From NCBI GenBank assembly GCA_050050115.1, contig JASFUX010000010.1:1-30530 (forward strand): a DNA stretch of 30,530 nt, written 5' to 3'. How positions within the stretch are numbered: position 1 is the first letter of the stretch; every line of letters begins with the position of its first letter. The position numbers were made by a program, and so were the translations under genes. The stretch comes from JASFUX01 sp050050115. GTDB taxonomy: Bacteria > Pseudomonadota > Alphaproteobacteria > Caulobacterales > Maricaulaceae. Positions 7,002-15,127 of this stretch are shown in pieces. The notes under the pieces are model-generated. The model did not search any database and was not told where the DNA came from. It saw only the letters and a program-made list of their open reading frames with translations.

Positions 7002-8471
7002 ATGTCTGAACAAAAAAACCATACCCCGCGGACTCATACGGTCGAGAAGATCGGCGGCACGTCGATCGCCAATACCCCGGTCGTGCTCGACAACGTTCTT
7101 GTCGGCGAGCGGACGGGCGCGGACCTCTACAACCGCATCTTCGTCGTCTCGGCCTACGCCGGCGTGACCGACCAGCTGCTCGAACACAAAAAGTCCGGCG
7201 AGCCGGGCGTCTATGGCCTGTTCGCCGGCGCGCAAAACAAGTGGGCGTGGAGCGACGCCATGACCTCGGTCGCCGAATATATGACGGCGAAGAATGCCGA
7301 GGTCTTCGGCGATCACCCCGATCGGGAAGTGGCCGACAGCTTCGTCCGGGAGCGGATCGAGGGCGCGCGCAACTGTCTGATCGATCTGCATCGGCTGTGT
7401 TCTTACGGCCAGTTCCGGCTCGACGAGCACCTCGCCACCGTGCGCGAGATGCTTGCGGCCTTGGGCGAGGCGCACTCGGCGCATAACACCGCGCTCCTGC
7501 TGCGTCAGCGCGACATCAACGCGGCGTTCCTCGACCTCACCGGCTGGCGCGACGAGCGCAAGCTGACGCTCGACGAGCGGATCGCGGAGGCCGTCGCGCC
7601 ACTCGATCTTGCATCCTGTCTGCCGATCGCCACGGGCTATGCGAACTGCACCGAAGGCATGATCAGCGCCTTCGGGCGCGGCTACACCGAGGTGACCTTC
7701 TCGAGGCTCGCCACCGTCACCGGCGCGCGCGAGGCGGTGATCCATAAGGAGTTCCACCTCTCAAGCGCCGATCCGAAGCTCGTCGGCGCCGACAAGGTGC
7801 GCAAGATCGGCCAGACCAGCTACGACGTCGCCGACCAGCTCTCGAACATGGGCATGGAGGCGGTCCACCCGAAAGCGGCCAAGGGTCTTCGTCAGGCGGG
7901 CATTCCGCTGCGGGTGAAGAACACCTTCGACCCGACCGACGAGGGCACGGCGATCGACGCGGATTTCGCGCCCGACGCGCCGCATGCGGAGATCGTCACC
8001 GGCCTGCCGAGCGTCTACGTGCTCGAGGTGTTCGAGCAGGACATGCTGGGCGTGAAAGGCTACGACCTGGAGATCCTGAAGGCGCTGGCGCGGCACGACA
8101 TTCGGATCGTGTCCAAAAGCTCGAACGCCAACACCATCACCCACTACGTCGACGCGAGCCGGCAGGTGCTCGAGCGGGTCGTCGCCGACCTCGAGTCTGT
8201 CTTCGACAGCGCCGAGATCGGCGTGTCCAAGGCCGCGCTCGTTTCGGTCATCGGCGCGGATCTCGACGTGCCGGGCCTGACCGCGCGCGCGGCGACGGCG
8301 CTCTTTGAAGCCGGCGTCACCGTGTGCGGGGTGCACAAGATCACCCGCAACGTCGACCTGCAAATCATCGTCGAGGAGGGCGAGTACGCCGCGGCCGTCA
8401 AAGCGCTGCACGCCGCGCTCGTCGAGCATGACGGCGCGGCGATGGAGCATCGCGAGCCCGCGGCGGCTTGA
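7002..8471 (+). CDS. ask_ect: ectoine-cluster aspartokinase
   Basis: A 489-residue aspartate kinase of the specialised Ask_Ect type that travels with ectABC. It phosphorylates L-aspartate with ATP, the first committed step towards aspartate semialdehyde. The kinase signature is EKIGGTSI (15-22, with Ile where most kinases have Phe). The GRGYTEVTFSRLA stretch lies in the middle, and tandem ACT-type regulatory domains form the C-terminus (KSSNANTITHYV and GADLDVPGLTARAATALFEA regions). Ask_Ect enzymes are known for weak feedback inhibition, letting flux continue during osmotic stress; that is family knowledge. I chose ATG 7002, preceded by AGGA at 6988-6991. The frame also extends upstream, but that sequence is Arg/Gly-rich, overlaps ectC and is not kinase-like. 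Confidence 0.93.
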   Translation: MSEQKNHTPRTHTVEKIGGTSIANTPVVLDNVLVGERTGADLYNRIFVVSAYAGVTDQLLEHKKSGEPGVYGLFAGAQNKWAWSDAMTSVAEYMTAKNAEVFGDHPDREVADSFVRERIEGARNCLIDLHRLCSYGQFRLDEHLATVREMLAALGEAHSAHNTALLLRQRDINAAFLDLTGWRDERKLTLDERIAEAVAPLDLASCLPIATGYANCTEGMISAFGRGYTEVTFSRLATVTGAREAVIHKEFHLSSADPKLVGADKVRKIGQTSYDVADQLSNMGMEAVHPKAAKGLRQAGIPLRVKNTFDPTDEGTAIDADFAPDAPHAEIVTGLPSVYVLEVFEQDMLGVKGYDLEILKALARHDIRIVSKSSNANTITHYVDASRQVLERVVADLESVFDSAEIGVSKAALVSVIGADLDVPGLTARAATALFEAGVTVCGVHKITRNVDLQIIVEEGEYAAAVKALHAALVEHDGAAMEHREPAAA

Positions 8472-8568
8472 TCCCCGACGGTTGACCTGGGCGGCCTCGG
8501 CTGATCGGCTAGGGTCGTCCGCGGGCGGCGCGATCGTCCGAACCAGAAACCGAACCGGAGCCGCGCCA

Positions 8569-10026
8569 ATGATCACAGCCAGCTTTTTGACGATTCTGGG
8601 CGTGTTCCTCGTCATCGGGCTCGCCTCGGCGACCCGGGCGACGGGGCACAGGCGCGACTACTATCTCGCCGAGCAGCATGTGAGCCCTTGGCTCGTCGGC
8701 CTGTCGGCGGTGGCGACCAACAACTCCGGCTACATGTTCATCGGGGTGATCGGCTACACGTTCAGCGCCGGGCTCGCCGCGGCTTGGCTGATGATCGGCT
8801 GGATCCTGGGCGATTTCTTCGGCTCGCTCTTCATTCACCGGCGTTTGCGCGGCGCGACGACGAACACCCACGAGGCGTCCTACGCCTCGGTGCTGGCGCG
8901 CTGGCACGGCGAGGACTTCGCGATCTGGCGCCGGATCGCCGCGGTCGTGATGATCATCTTCCTCGTCGCCTACGCCGCCGCACAGATCGCCGCGGGCGGC
9001 AAAGCGCTTCAGGGCGTCCTCGGGTTCGATCCGCGCGCTGGCGCGGTCGCGGTCGCCTTGATGGTGATCGCATACTCGATCGCCGGCGGCATCCGCGCGT
9101 CGATCTGGACCGACGGTGCGCAGTCGATCGTCATGGTGGTCGCGATGACGATCTTGTTCGTCGTCGGCGTGGCGGGGCTCGGCGGGATCGGCGGCGCGAT
9201 TTCGCAGCTCAACGCCATTCCGGGCTTCTTCGATCTCATGCCCGACGACTTGCGGATCGCCGGCGTCCTCGGGCTTGGGTTCTTCATTTTCGGTTGGATG
9301 TTCGCAGGACTTTCCGTCGTCGGACAGCCGCACATCATGGTGCGCTTCATGGCGCTCGACCAAGACAGCCACATGAACCGCGCGCGGATTTGGTACTACA
9401 CCTATTTCACCGCGTTCTATTTGCTCGCCACCGGCGTGGGCATGCTGTCGCGGATCTATATGCCCGACCTGATGGACATCGACCCTGAGCTGGCGTTGCC
9501 GCGCATGGCGCTCGAGCTGCTGCCGCCGGTGCTCGTCGGCGTAATCCTCGCGGGCATCTTCGCCGCGACCATGTCGACCGCGGACTCCCTCGTGCTGTCG
9601 TGCTCGGCGGCGCTGACGCACGATCTGACGCCGCAGCGGCTCGAGAAGCCGTGGCTCTTGAAAGCCGCCACCGCGGGCACGACGGTCGTCGCCCTCGGCC
9701 TCGCGTTGTCGGACAATCAAAGCGTGTTCTCGCTGGTCATCCTGGCGTGGTCGACGCTCGCCTCGGCGTTCGCGCCGCTGCTGATCCTCTATGCGCTCAA
9801 TAGGCGGGTTACAGAGCCAGTCGCCATCGGGCTGATGGTCGGCGGCGTCGCGATTGCGCTGTGGTGGCGTTATGGCTTGGCGATGCACAACGACATCTAC
9901 GAGGGCATGCCAGGCATCCTGATTCCGCTGGTCATCGGCTGGTTCGCCTCCTCGCCGGCCCAGCCCGTCAGCGTCGGCGCGCCTGCCGGAGAGCCTTCGG
10001 GGGCGCAGCAGCGGCCAGCGGAGTAG
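8569..10026 (+). CDS. sodium:solute symporter (SSF family), possible compatible-solute importer
   Basis: A 485-residue membrane protein with about 12-13 hydrophobic helices, of the SSF family (PutP/proline, pantothenate and related). Signatures are GQPHIMVRFMA (R259-A262 at its end) and MSTADS (335-340), whose Ser/Thr align with the Na2-site S340/T341 of PutP. In helix II the PutP segment containing Na-site Asp55 is replaced by ATNNSGY (49-55), with Asn where PutP has Asp. SSF members in ectoine gene clusters have been linked to ectoine uptake, so recapture of ectoine or proline is the inferred role. It starts 97 bases after the aspartokinase stop on the same strand, with GGAG at 8556-8559. 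The C-terminal 25 residues are hydrophilic and Pro/Ala-rich. The substrate is not shown by sequence. Confidence 0.88.
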   Translation: MITASFLTILGVFLVIGLASATRATGHRRDYYLAEQHVSPWLVGLSAVATNNSGYMFIGVIGYTFSAGLAAAWLMIGWILGDFFGSLFIHRRLRGATTNTHEASYASVLARWHGEDFAIWRRIAAVVMIIFLVAYAAAQIAAGGKALQGVLGFDPRAGAVAVALMVIAYSIAGGIRASIWTDGAQSIVMVVAMTILFVVGVAGLGGIGGAISQLNAIPGFFDLMPDDLRIAGVLGLGFFIFGWMFAGLSVVGQPHIMVRFMALDQDSHMNRARIWYYTYFTAFYLLATGVGMLSRIYMPDLMDIDPELALPRMALELLPPVLVGVILAGIFAATMSTADSLVLSCSAALTHDLTPQRLEKPWLLKAATAGTTVVALGLALSDNQSVFSLVILAWSTLASAFAPLLILYALNRRVTEPVAIGLMVGGVAIALWWRYGLAMHNDIYEGMPGILIPLVIGWFASSPAQPVSVGAPAGEPSGAQQRPAE

Positions 10027-10121
10027 GGACCGCAGCTCGGACCGCGCCTTGCATCCGTTCCGCTGACTGATGTTTGACGGCGTCCCGCCCGCGGGCGCCT
10101 CATGTGCCGGAACGGGACAGG

Positions 10122-11231
10122 ATGGACAGCATCGACACCGTCGTGATCGGCGCAGGGGTCGTCGGCTTGGCCGCCGCGCGGGCGCTGGCGCGCGCCGGCC
10201 GCGAAGTGGTGATCCTCGAAGCGGAGTCGATCATCGGCTCGGGCGTCAGCTCGCGGAACTCCGAGGTGATCCACGCCGGCATCTACTATCCCAAGGGCTC
10301 GGTGAAAGCCGCGATGTGCGTGGCGGGCCGCGACGCGCTCTATGCCTATTGCGCCTCTCGCAATGTCCCGCACATGCGCCTGGGCAAGCTGATCGTCGCC
10401 ACGAACGAGGCTGAGGTCGGCCAGCTCGAACGCATCGCCGCGGCGGGCGCGGGCAACGGGGTGGACGATCTCAAGTGGTTGTCGGGAGAAGAAGCCCGGA
10501 CGCTGGAGCCGGCGCTCAACGCCGAGGTCGCGATCCTTTCGCCCTCGACCGGGATCGTGGACTCGCATGCGCTGATGTTGTCCTACCTGGGAGAGGCCGA
10601 GGACGCCGGCGCAGTCATCGCGTTCGAAACGAAGGTGACGCAGGCCGCAATCGAAACCGACGGCGTCGCGCTCTGGGTGAACGGCGACAGCGCGCCGGCG
10701 TTGAAAGCCCAGCTCGTAATCAACGCGGCCGGCTTGTCGGCGCTCGATCTAGCGCGCGCGTTCGAAGGCTACGCGGCGGACGTTCCGGCGCCGAAGCAGT
10801 TCGCCAAGGGCAACTACTTCACGCTCGCCGGCCGCGCGCCATTCTCGCATCTGATCTACCCCGCGCCCGAGCCCGGCGGCCTCGGCGTGCACTTGACGCT
10901 CGACCTGGGCGGGCAGGGCAAGTTCGGTCCGGACGTCGAGTGGATCGAGAGCATCGACTACGACGTCGACCCGACGCGGTGCGAAAAATTCTACGCCGCC
11001 GTGCGCAAGTACTGGCCGAGCCTGAAGGACGACGCGCTGACGCCGGCCTACGCGGGCGTCCGCCCGAAGATCGTTGGTCAGGGCGAAGCGGCGGGCGACT
11101 TCGTCATCGCAGGTCCCGAGACCCACGGCGCGCCGGGGTTGATCAATCTGTTCGGCATCGAGTCGCCGGGCCTGACGTCCTCTCTGGCGATCGCCGACGA
11201 GGTGGCGCGGATCGCGGCGGAGACGCGGTAG
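10122..11231 (+). CDS. L-2-hydroxyglutarate oxidase-like FAD-dependent oxidoreductase
   Basis: A 369-residue DAO-fold flavoprotein. The N-terminal FAD-binding motif is VIGAGVVGLAAARAL (8-22), with E33 ending the second strand to bind the ribose. SSRNSEVIHAGIYYPKGS (43-60) is characteristic of the L-2-hydroxyglutarate oxidase/dehydrogenase group (LhgO/L2HGDH), and FGIESPGLTSSLAIA near the end is the C-terminal FAD contact. Members oxidise L-2-hydroxyglutarate to 2-oxoglutarate, clearing a by-product of promiscuous dehydrogenases. I prefer ATG 10122; an in-frame start 16 codons earlier is possible, and no strong ribosome binding site decides. It follows the symporter by 95 bases and could be read through from the ectoine operon, but no known link exists. 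Other hydroxy- or amino-acid substrates cannot be excluded. Confidence 0.83.
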   Translation: MDSIDTVVIGAGVVGLAAARALARAGREVVILEAESIIGSGVSSRNSEVIHAGIYYPKGSVKAAMCVAGRDALYAYCASRNVPHMRLGKLIVATNEAEVGQLERIAAAGAGNGVDDLKWLSGEEARTLEPALNAEVAILSPSTGIVDSHALMLSYLGEAEDAGAVIAFETKVTQAAIETDGVALWVNGDSAPALKAQLVINAAGLSALDLARAFEGYAADVPAPKQFAKGNYFTLAGRAPFSHLIYPAPEPGGLGVHLTLDLGGQGKFGPDVEWIESIDYDVDPTRCEKFYAAVRKYWPSLKDDALTPAYAGVRPKIVGQGEAAGDFVIAGPETHGAPGLINLFGIESPGLTSSLAIADEVARIAAETR

Positions 11232-11234
11232 CTC

Positions 11235-12131
11235 TCACACGTCCGGCGTCTCGAGCCCCCGCCGCGCCGCGGCGGCCAGCACCGTGTTTCTGAGCAGCCC
11301 CGCGACGGTCATCTTGCCGACCCCGCCGGGCACCGGCGTGACGTGAGCGGCGACCTCGGCGACGGAGGCGTAGTCCGCGTCGCCGACGATGCGGGTCTTG
11401 CCTTCGCCTTTCTCCGGCGCGGGGATGCGGTTGAGGCCGACGTCGATCACGGTCGCGCCCAGCTTGATCCAGTCGCCGGTCGCCATCTCCGGCCTGCCGA
11501 CGGCGAGCACCAGGATGTCGGCGGTCTTGCAGAGGTTAGGCAGGTCTTTCGTGCGCGAGTGGGCGATGGTCACGGTGCAGTTTTCGGCGAGGAACAACGC
11601 CGCAGCCGGCTTGCCGACCAGGATCGATCGTCCGACGACGACGCAATGCAGACCCGAGAGATCGTCGCCCAGCACCGACTTCGCCATGATCACGCATCCC
11701 GCGGGCGTGCAGGGTCGGAGGCCGGGTTTGCCGAGCGTCAAGCGTCCGGCGCTCGCTTCGGTCAGGCCGTCGACGTCCTTGTCGGGATCGATCTGCTCGA
11801 TCACCCGCATTTCGTCGATGTGATCGGGGAGGGGGAGCTGGACCAGGATGCCGTCGATCGCGTCGTCGGCGTTGAGCTTGGCGACGAGGGCGACGACCTC
11901 GTCCTCCGGCGTGCTCGCGGGCAGGCGATGCGCGATCGAGAACATGCCCGCTTCCTCGGTCTCCTTGACCTTGTTGCGCACGTAGATCGCACTGGCCGGA
12001 TCGTCGCCCACGAGGACCACGGCGAGCCCCGGCGTGACGCCATGCTCGGCTTTGAGCTTTGCGGCGGCGACCGCGACCGTCTCGCGGATCTTCTCGGCGA
12101 TCGGCCCGCCGGCGAGTCGTTCGGCTGTCAT
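11235..12131 (-). CDS. folD: bifunctional methylenetetrahydrofolate dehydrogenase / cyclohydrolase
   Basis: A 298-residue cytoplasmic enzyme that interconverts 5,10-methylene-, methenyl- and 10-formyl-tetrahydrofolate, supplying one-carbon units for purines and fMet-tRNA. The catalytic lysine K54 lies in YVRNKVKETEEAG, followed by ILVQLPLP (95-102), D121 in the DKDVDGL motif, the NADP-binding VVVGRSILVGKPAA (164-177) and the C-terminal PVPGGVGKMT. These match FolD positions in E. coli. It is the last gene of a minus-strand operon; its ATG overlaps the TGA of the DUF167 gene (ATGA), indicating translational coupling. Its end lies 3 bases from the convergent LhgO-like gene. Confidence 0.97.
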   Translation of the reverse strand: MTAERLAGGPIAEKIRETVAVAAAKLKAEHGVTPGLAVVLVGDDPASAIYVRNKVKETEEAGMFSIAHRLPASTPEDEVVALVAKLNADDAIDGILVQLPLPDHIDEMRVIEQIDPDKDVDGLTEASAGRLTLGKPGLRPCTPAGCVIMAKSVLGDDLSGLHCVVVGRSILVGKPAAALFLAENCTVTIAHSRTKDLPNLCKTADILVLAVGRPEMATGDWIKLGATVIDVGLNRIPAPEKGEGKTRIVGDADYASVAEVAAHVTPVPGGVGKMTVAGLLRNTVLAAAARRGLETPDV

Positions 12132-12484
12132 GTGCTCTCTCCCAATAGAGCTTTGGCGCGATCGAGCGCGTCCGCGCCGCCGGTCACGTCGACGAGCTTC
12201 ACCCGGGACGTCGCGCCCTTGTCCACCCGGACGGCGGACTTGGGAACCCCCAGCGCTTTGGCGAGCAGCGCTTCAAGCGCGGCGTTGGCCTTGCCGTCCT
12301 CAGGCGCGGCGCGCACCCGCGCCTTGAGGAAACTTGCACCCGCGGCGTCGGCGCCCGGCCCGTCGATCGCATCGCGCCCGCCCTTGGGCGTTAGACGCAC
12401 GCGGAGACGAAACCCGGTCGCGTTGGGCTCGATCACCCGCACCACAGGCGCGTTTAGAACAACGTGCCCAAGAGAATGCGGCAC
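12128..12484 (-). CDS. DUF167 (YggU-like) protein
   Basis: A small conserved protein of unknown function. The family core is visible as FRLRVRLTPKGGRDAIDG, then VRAAPEDGKANAALEALLAKALGVPKSAVRV. The start is uncertain: GTG 12484 gives 118 residues and a 31-base overlap with yggT. A GTG at 12445 gives a shorter protein that starts just after the yggT stop and fits the usual DUF167 length better; neither has a clear ribosome binding site. It lies between yggT and folD, a common alphaproteobacterial order, and shares ATGA with folD. Confidence 0.9.
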   Translation of the reverse strand: MPHSLGHVVLNAPVVRVIEPNATGFRLRVRLTPKGGRDAIDGPGADAAGASFLKARVRAAPEDGKANAALEALLAKALGVPKSAVRVDKGATSRVKLVDVTGGADALDRAKALLGEST

Positions 12485-12747
12485 AGAATGCGTTTGATGA
12501 ACTCAAGGCCGATAAGCAGCACGATCGGCGAGAGATCCATGCCTCCGAGGAGCGGCAGCATGCGCCGGATGGGTCGCAGAGCGGGTTCAGTTATCCCAGT
12601 CGTTCCGCGCCAGATTACGCTCACGAGTTGGTTGCGGGGATTGATGACGTTGAAGTTGATTAGCCAGCTCAAGACGACGGAAACGAACACGATCAGCTGG
12701 AACAGCCCAATGACCGTGTTGGTCAACCAGCAGAGTTCGTATTGCAT
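12454..12747 (-). CDS. YggT-family membrane protein
   Basis: A 97-residue integral membrane protein with two hydrophobic helices (about 9-33 and 71-90) separated by a polar loop. That loop holds the family motif NPRNQLVSVIWRGTTGITEP and the RRMLP segment. YggT proteins (also called CcmB3/YCF19 family) are linked to membrane or septum organisation and osmotic tolerance in some species, but no biochemical function is settled. The ATG at 12747 is chosen because GGAG lies 6 bases upstream and the frame further 5' is Arg-rich and not conserved in type. First gene of the yggT-DUF167-folD operon. Confidence 0.92.
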   Translation of the reverse strand: MQYELCWLTNTVIGLFQLIVFVSVVLSWLINFNVINPRNQLVSVIWRGTTGITEPALRPIRRMLPLLGGMDLSPIVLLIGLEFIKRILCRILLGTLF

Positions 12748-12919
12748 TTGCCGCTCCGAGCGCCGTACTGCGAAAGAATCGGTCAAGTGTCTAACGCGCG
12801 TCGGCGCGCGCGGGCAACTCGTGCGCCCAACGGCGGCTTGACAGCCTGGGGGGCGGGCTCTTAGGTCACGCCTCCCAAATCGCCCGCCGGGCTCGCCCCG
12901 GCTGTGGCGCACCCTGCGC

Positions 12920-12995
<76 letters not shown>

Positions 12996-13351
12996 CCCTA
13001 CGCTCTTCGAGCTTCGGGCGGCCGACGCCAGTCAGGCGCTCGAAGTCGTTGGAGCTGGGAGCGCCCGCCGAAGTTTCGCCAGGAGCGTAGGCGAGCGGTT
13101 CGCCCAGCATCCGGTTTTCACCATCCCCAACTGCAGCTCCGGGCGCCTGCGAAGGCTGCCTCCGCGACCTTGTTTCTATAGAAGTTTCAACACTGTGGAT
13201 CGTGAAGACGGGGCCTTCGACGGCGTCGTGAACGCACTGGCGCGGCACGGGGAGTCACGGTCTGTTTGATCGATTGAGCCGGGGCCCCGCCCGGCCGCCG
13301 GTCCGAGCCGGGAAAACTGGGCTGAAACGAAGGTCGCCGCAGCTTGAGTCC
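12996..13351. other. gap between tRNA-Ala and tamA
   Basis: The 356 bases contain no gene that I can support. The only distinct element is an AT-rich patch with a perfect 10-bp palindrome TTCTATAGAA at 13174-13183, which includes a TATAGA -10-like hexamer. No matching -35 sequence is visible. A transcript start for tamA there would be about 170 bases upstream of its ATG. Confidence 0.45.
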
Positions 13352-15124
13352 ATGAAGCAGAGGTTCGCGTTCGTCACTCTCTCGGCCGCCGCGGCGCTGG
13401 GATCTCCGGCGCTCGCAGCCGAGCCCTTGGCCGAGTTCGACGGCGTGCTCGAAGGGCCGGTGCGCGACGTTATCCGCGACGCGATCGGTTCGGCCGAGGA
13501 GGCGCCCGGCTCGGTCGTTGATGCGCGCCAACGCGGCGAGCGGGCCCGCGACCGCGCTCAGGCGGCGCTGCGCTCTGAAGGCTACTACGCGGCGCGCATC
13601 GAGATCGTGATGGAGCGCGGCGATCCGCCCCGCGCCCGCCTCGAGATCGAGCCGGGTGAGCGTTTCGTCCTGGGCGCGGTGACGTTCGATCTGGGCGAAG
13701 TGATCACCGCCGAAGCGCGCGCCGCGGCCGAGGAGGCCGCGGGCCTCTCCGCCGGCGCGCCGGCCCGCGCCGAGGACGTGATCGCCGCCGAGGCGCGCGC
13801 CGTCTCCGCGCTGATCGCGGCGGGCTATCCCGACGCCCGCGCGCTCGACCGCACCGTCCGCGTTGATCATGCGCGCGGCGAGATGGACGTCGGCTACAGC
13901 ATCAATCCTGGCCGCGCCGCGGTCCTCGGCGAGCTGCGGCTTTCCGGCACGGCTTATCTCCGGTCGGGCTACGTCGAGCACCTCGCGCCCTATCAGCCGG
14001 GCGATACGTATACGCGCGCGCCGCTTGACGCGCTAGCGCGCCGGCTGCGCGGCGCTGAAGCGTTTGAGACCGTCTCGGTGCGGCTTGCGCCGTCGGAGGG
14101 ACCGGCCCGGGGCCCCGATCCGCGCGCGCCTGAGCGGCGCGACATCATCGTTGAGGTCGATCAAGGCGATCGGCATACGGTGCGTCTCGGTGCGTCCTAT
14201 TCCTCGAGCGAGGGCGGGGGCGTCGAGGCTGAGTGGCTGCGGCGGAACATGTTCGGCGGCGGCGAGGGGCTGACCATTTCGGCCGCGCTGCGTACCATCG
14301 ACCGGCGGCTCGACGCCGAGCTGAGGATGCCGCATTGGCGCGTACCCAACCGGACGCTGCGGCTGTCGGCCGGCGTGATCGATGAGGAAACCGACGCCTT
14401 CAACCGCCGCGCGTTCGAGACCGGCGCGACGGTCGAAGCCCGCCTGACGCCGCGGCTCGGCGGCTCGATTGGCGCCAACGCAACTTATGAGCGGGTCGAG
14501 GACGACGAGGGAACGCAGAACTTCGCGCTCCTGGGCGCCTCGGGCGCGATCAACTGGGACGGCTCGGACGACCCGCTCGACCCGACCCGCGGGCTGCGTG
14601 CGGCGGTCTCCACGCGGCCGACCATCGGCTACGGCGATGATGCGGTCGGCTATGTCGTCGTCGACGGTGCGGTGAGCGCCTACCAGAAGCTCGACTCAGA
14701 AGGCCGCCTGGTTGCGGCGGTCCGCGCCCGCGGCGCGAGCGTGCTCGGGCCTTCGCTCGGCGAGTTGCCGGCGGACGAGCGCTTCTACGCAGGCGGTGGC
14801 GGCTCTGTGCGCGGCTACGACTACCAAGCCATTAGTCCGCGCAATGAAGACGGCGAGGTGATCGGCGGGCGCTCGCTGGCCGAAGTGTCCGCCGAGCTGC
14901 GCTGGCGCGGGGAGGGGCGCTGGGGCTATGCGGCCTTCATCGACGGCGGCGCGGCCTGGAGCGAGCTTGATCCGGAGCTCAGCGAGTTCCGCTGGGGGAT
15001 CGGCGTGGGGGCGCGCTACTACACTGCGTTCGGCCCGATCCGGGTCGACGTCGCCGCGCCGCTTGACAAGCGCGACGGCGAGTCCCCGGCGCAGCTTTAT
15101 CTTTCGATCGGCCAGGCGTTCTAA
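13352..15124 (+). CDS. tamA: outer-membrane assembly factor TamA (BamA/Omp85 family)
   Basis: A 590-residue outer-membrane protein. Residues 1-22 form a signal peptide ending ALA before AEP. POTRA-like periplasmic domains cover about 25-300. The C-terminal Omp85 16-strand barrel is about 300-590, containing the family motif GSVRGY (V486-Y489 in its second half) and ending in the aromatic signature LYLSIGQAF. With TamB it forms the translocation and assembly module, which inserts a subset of outer-membrane proteins and may help phospholipid transport. The tamB start follows only 3 bases after its stop. The ATG at 13352 gives a proper signal peptide, while upstream in-frame codons give an Arg/Pro-rich stretch. 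No strong ribosome binding site is seen. Confidence 0.93.
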   Translation: MKQRFAFVTLSAAAALGSPALAAEPLAEFDGVLEGPVRDVIRDAIGSAEEAPGSVVDARQRGERARDRAQAALRSEGYYAARIEIVMERGDPPRARLEIEPGERFVLGAVTFDLGEVITAEARAAAEEAAGLSAGAPARAEDVIAAEARAVSALIAAGYPDARALDRTVRVDHARGEMDVGYSINPGRAAVLGELRLSGTAYLRSGYVEHLAPYQPGDTYTRAPLDALARRLRGAEAFETVSVRLAPSEGPARGPDPRAPERRDIIVEVDQGDRHTVRLGASYSSSEGGGVEAEWLRRNMFGGGEGLTISAALRTIDRRLDAELRMPHWRVPNRTLRLSAGVIDEETDAFNRRAFETGATVEARLTPRLGGSIGANATYERVEDDEGTQNFALLGASGAINWDGSDDPLDPTRGLRAAVSTRPTIGYGDDAVGYVVVDGAVSAYQKLDSEGRLVAAVRARGASVLGPSLGELPADERFYAGGGGSVRGYDYQAISPRNEDGEVIGGRSLAEVSAELRWRGEGRWGYAAFIDGGAAWSELDPELSEFRWGIGVGARYYTAFGPIRVDVAAPLDKRDGESPAQLYLSIGQAF

Positions 15125-15127
15125 CCG

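Noticed and set aside
8482..8516. TTGACC ... GCTAGGGTC as a separate promoter for the symporter
   Set aside because: Both elements look plausible alone, but the spacing is about 5 bases too long for the Caulobacter-type consensus, so I did not list it.
8509..9888. 459-codon minus-strand open frame
   Set aside because: It is antisense to the SSF symporter and very rich in Arg, Asp and His; the plus-strand membrane protein is real.
10016..10065. CAGCGGA ... TCCGCTG inverted repeat after the symporter as a terminator
   Set aside because: The arms are 36 bases apart with no T run, so a stable terminator is unlikely.
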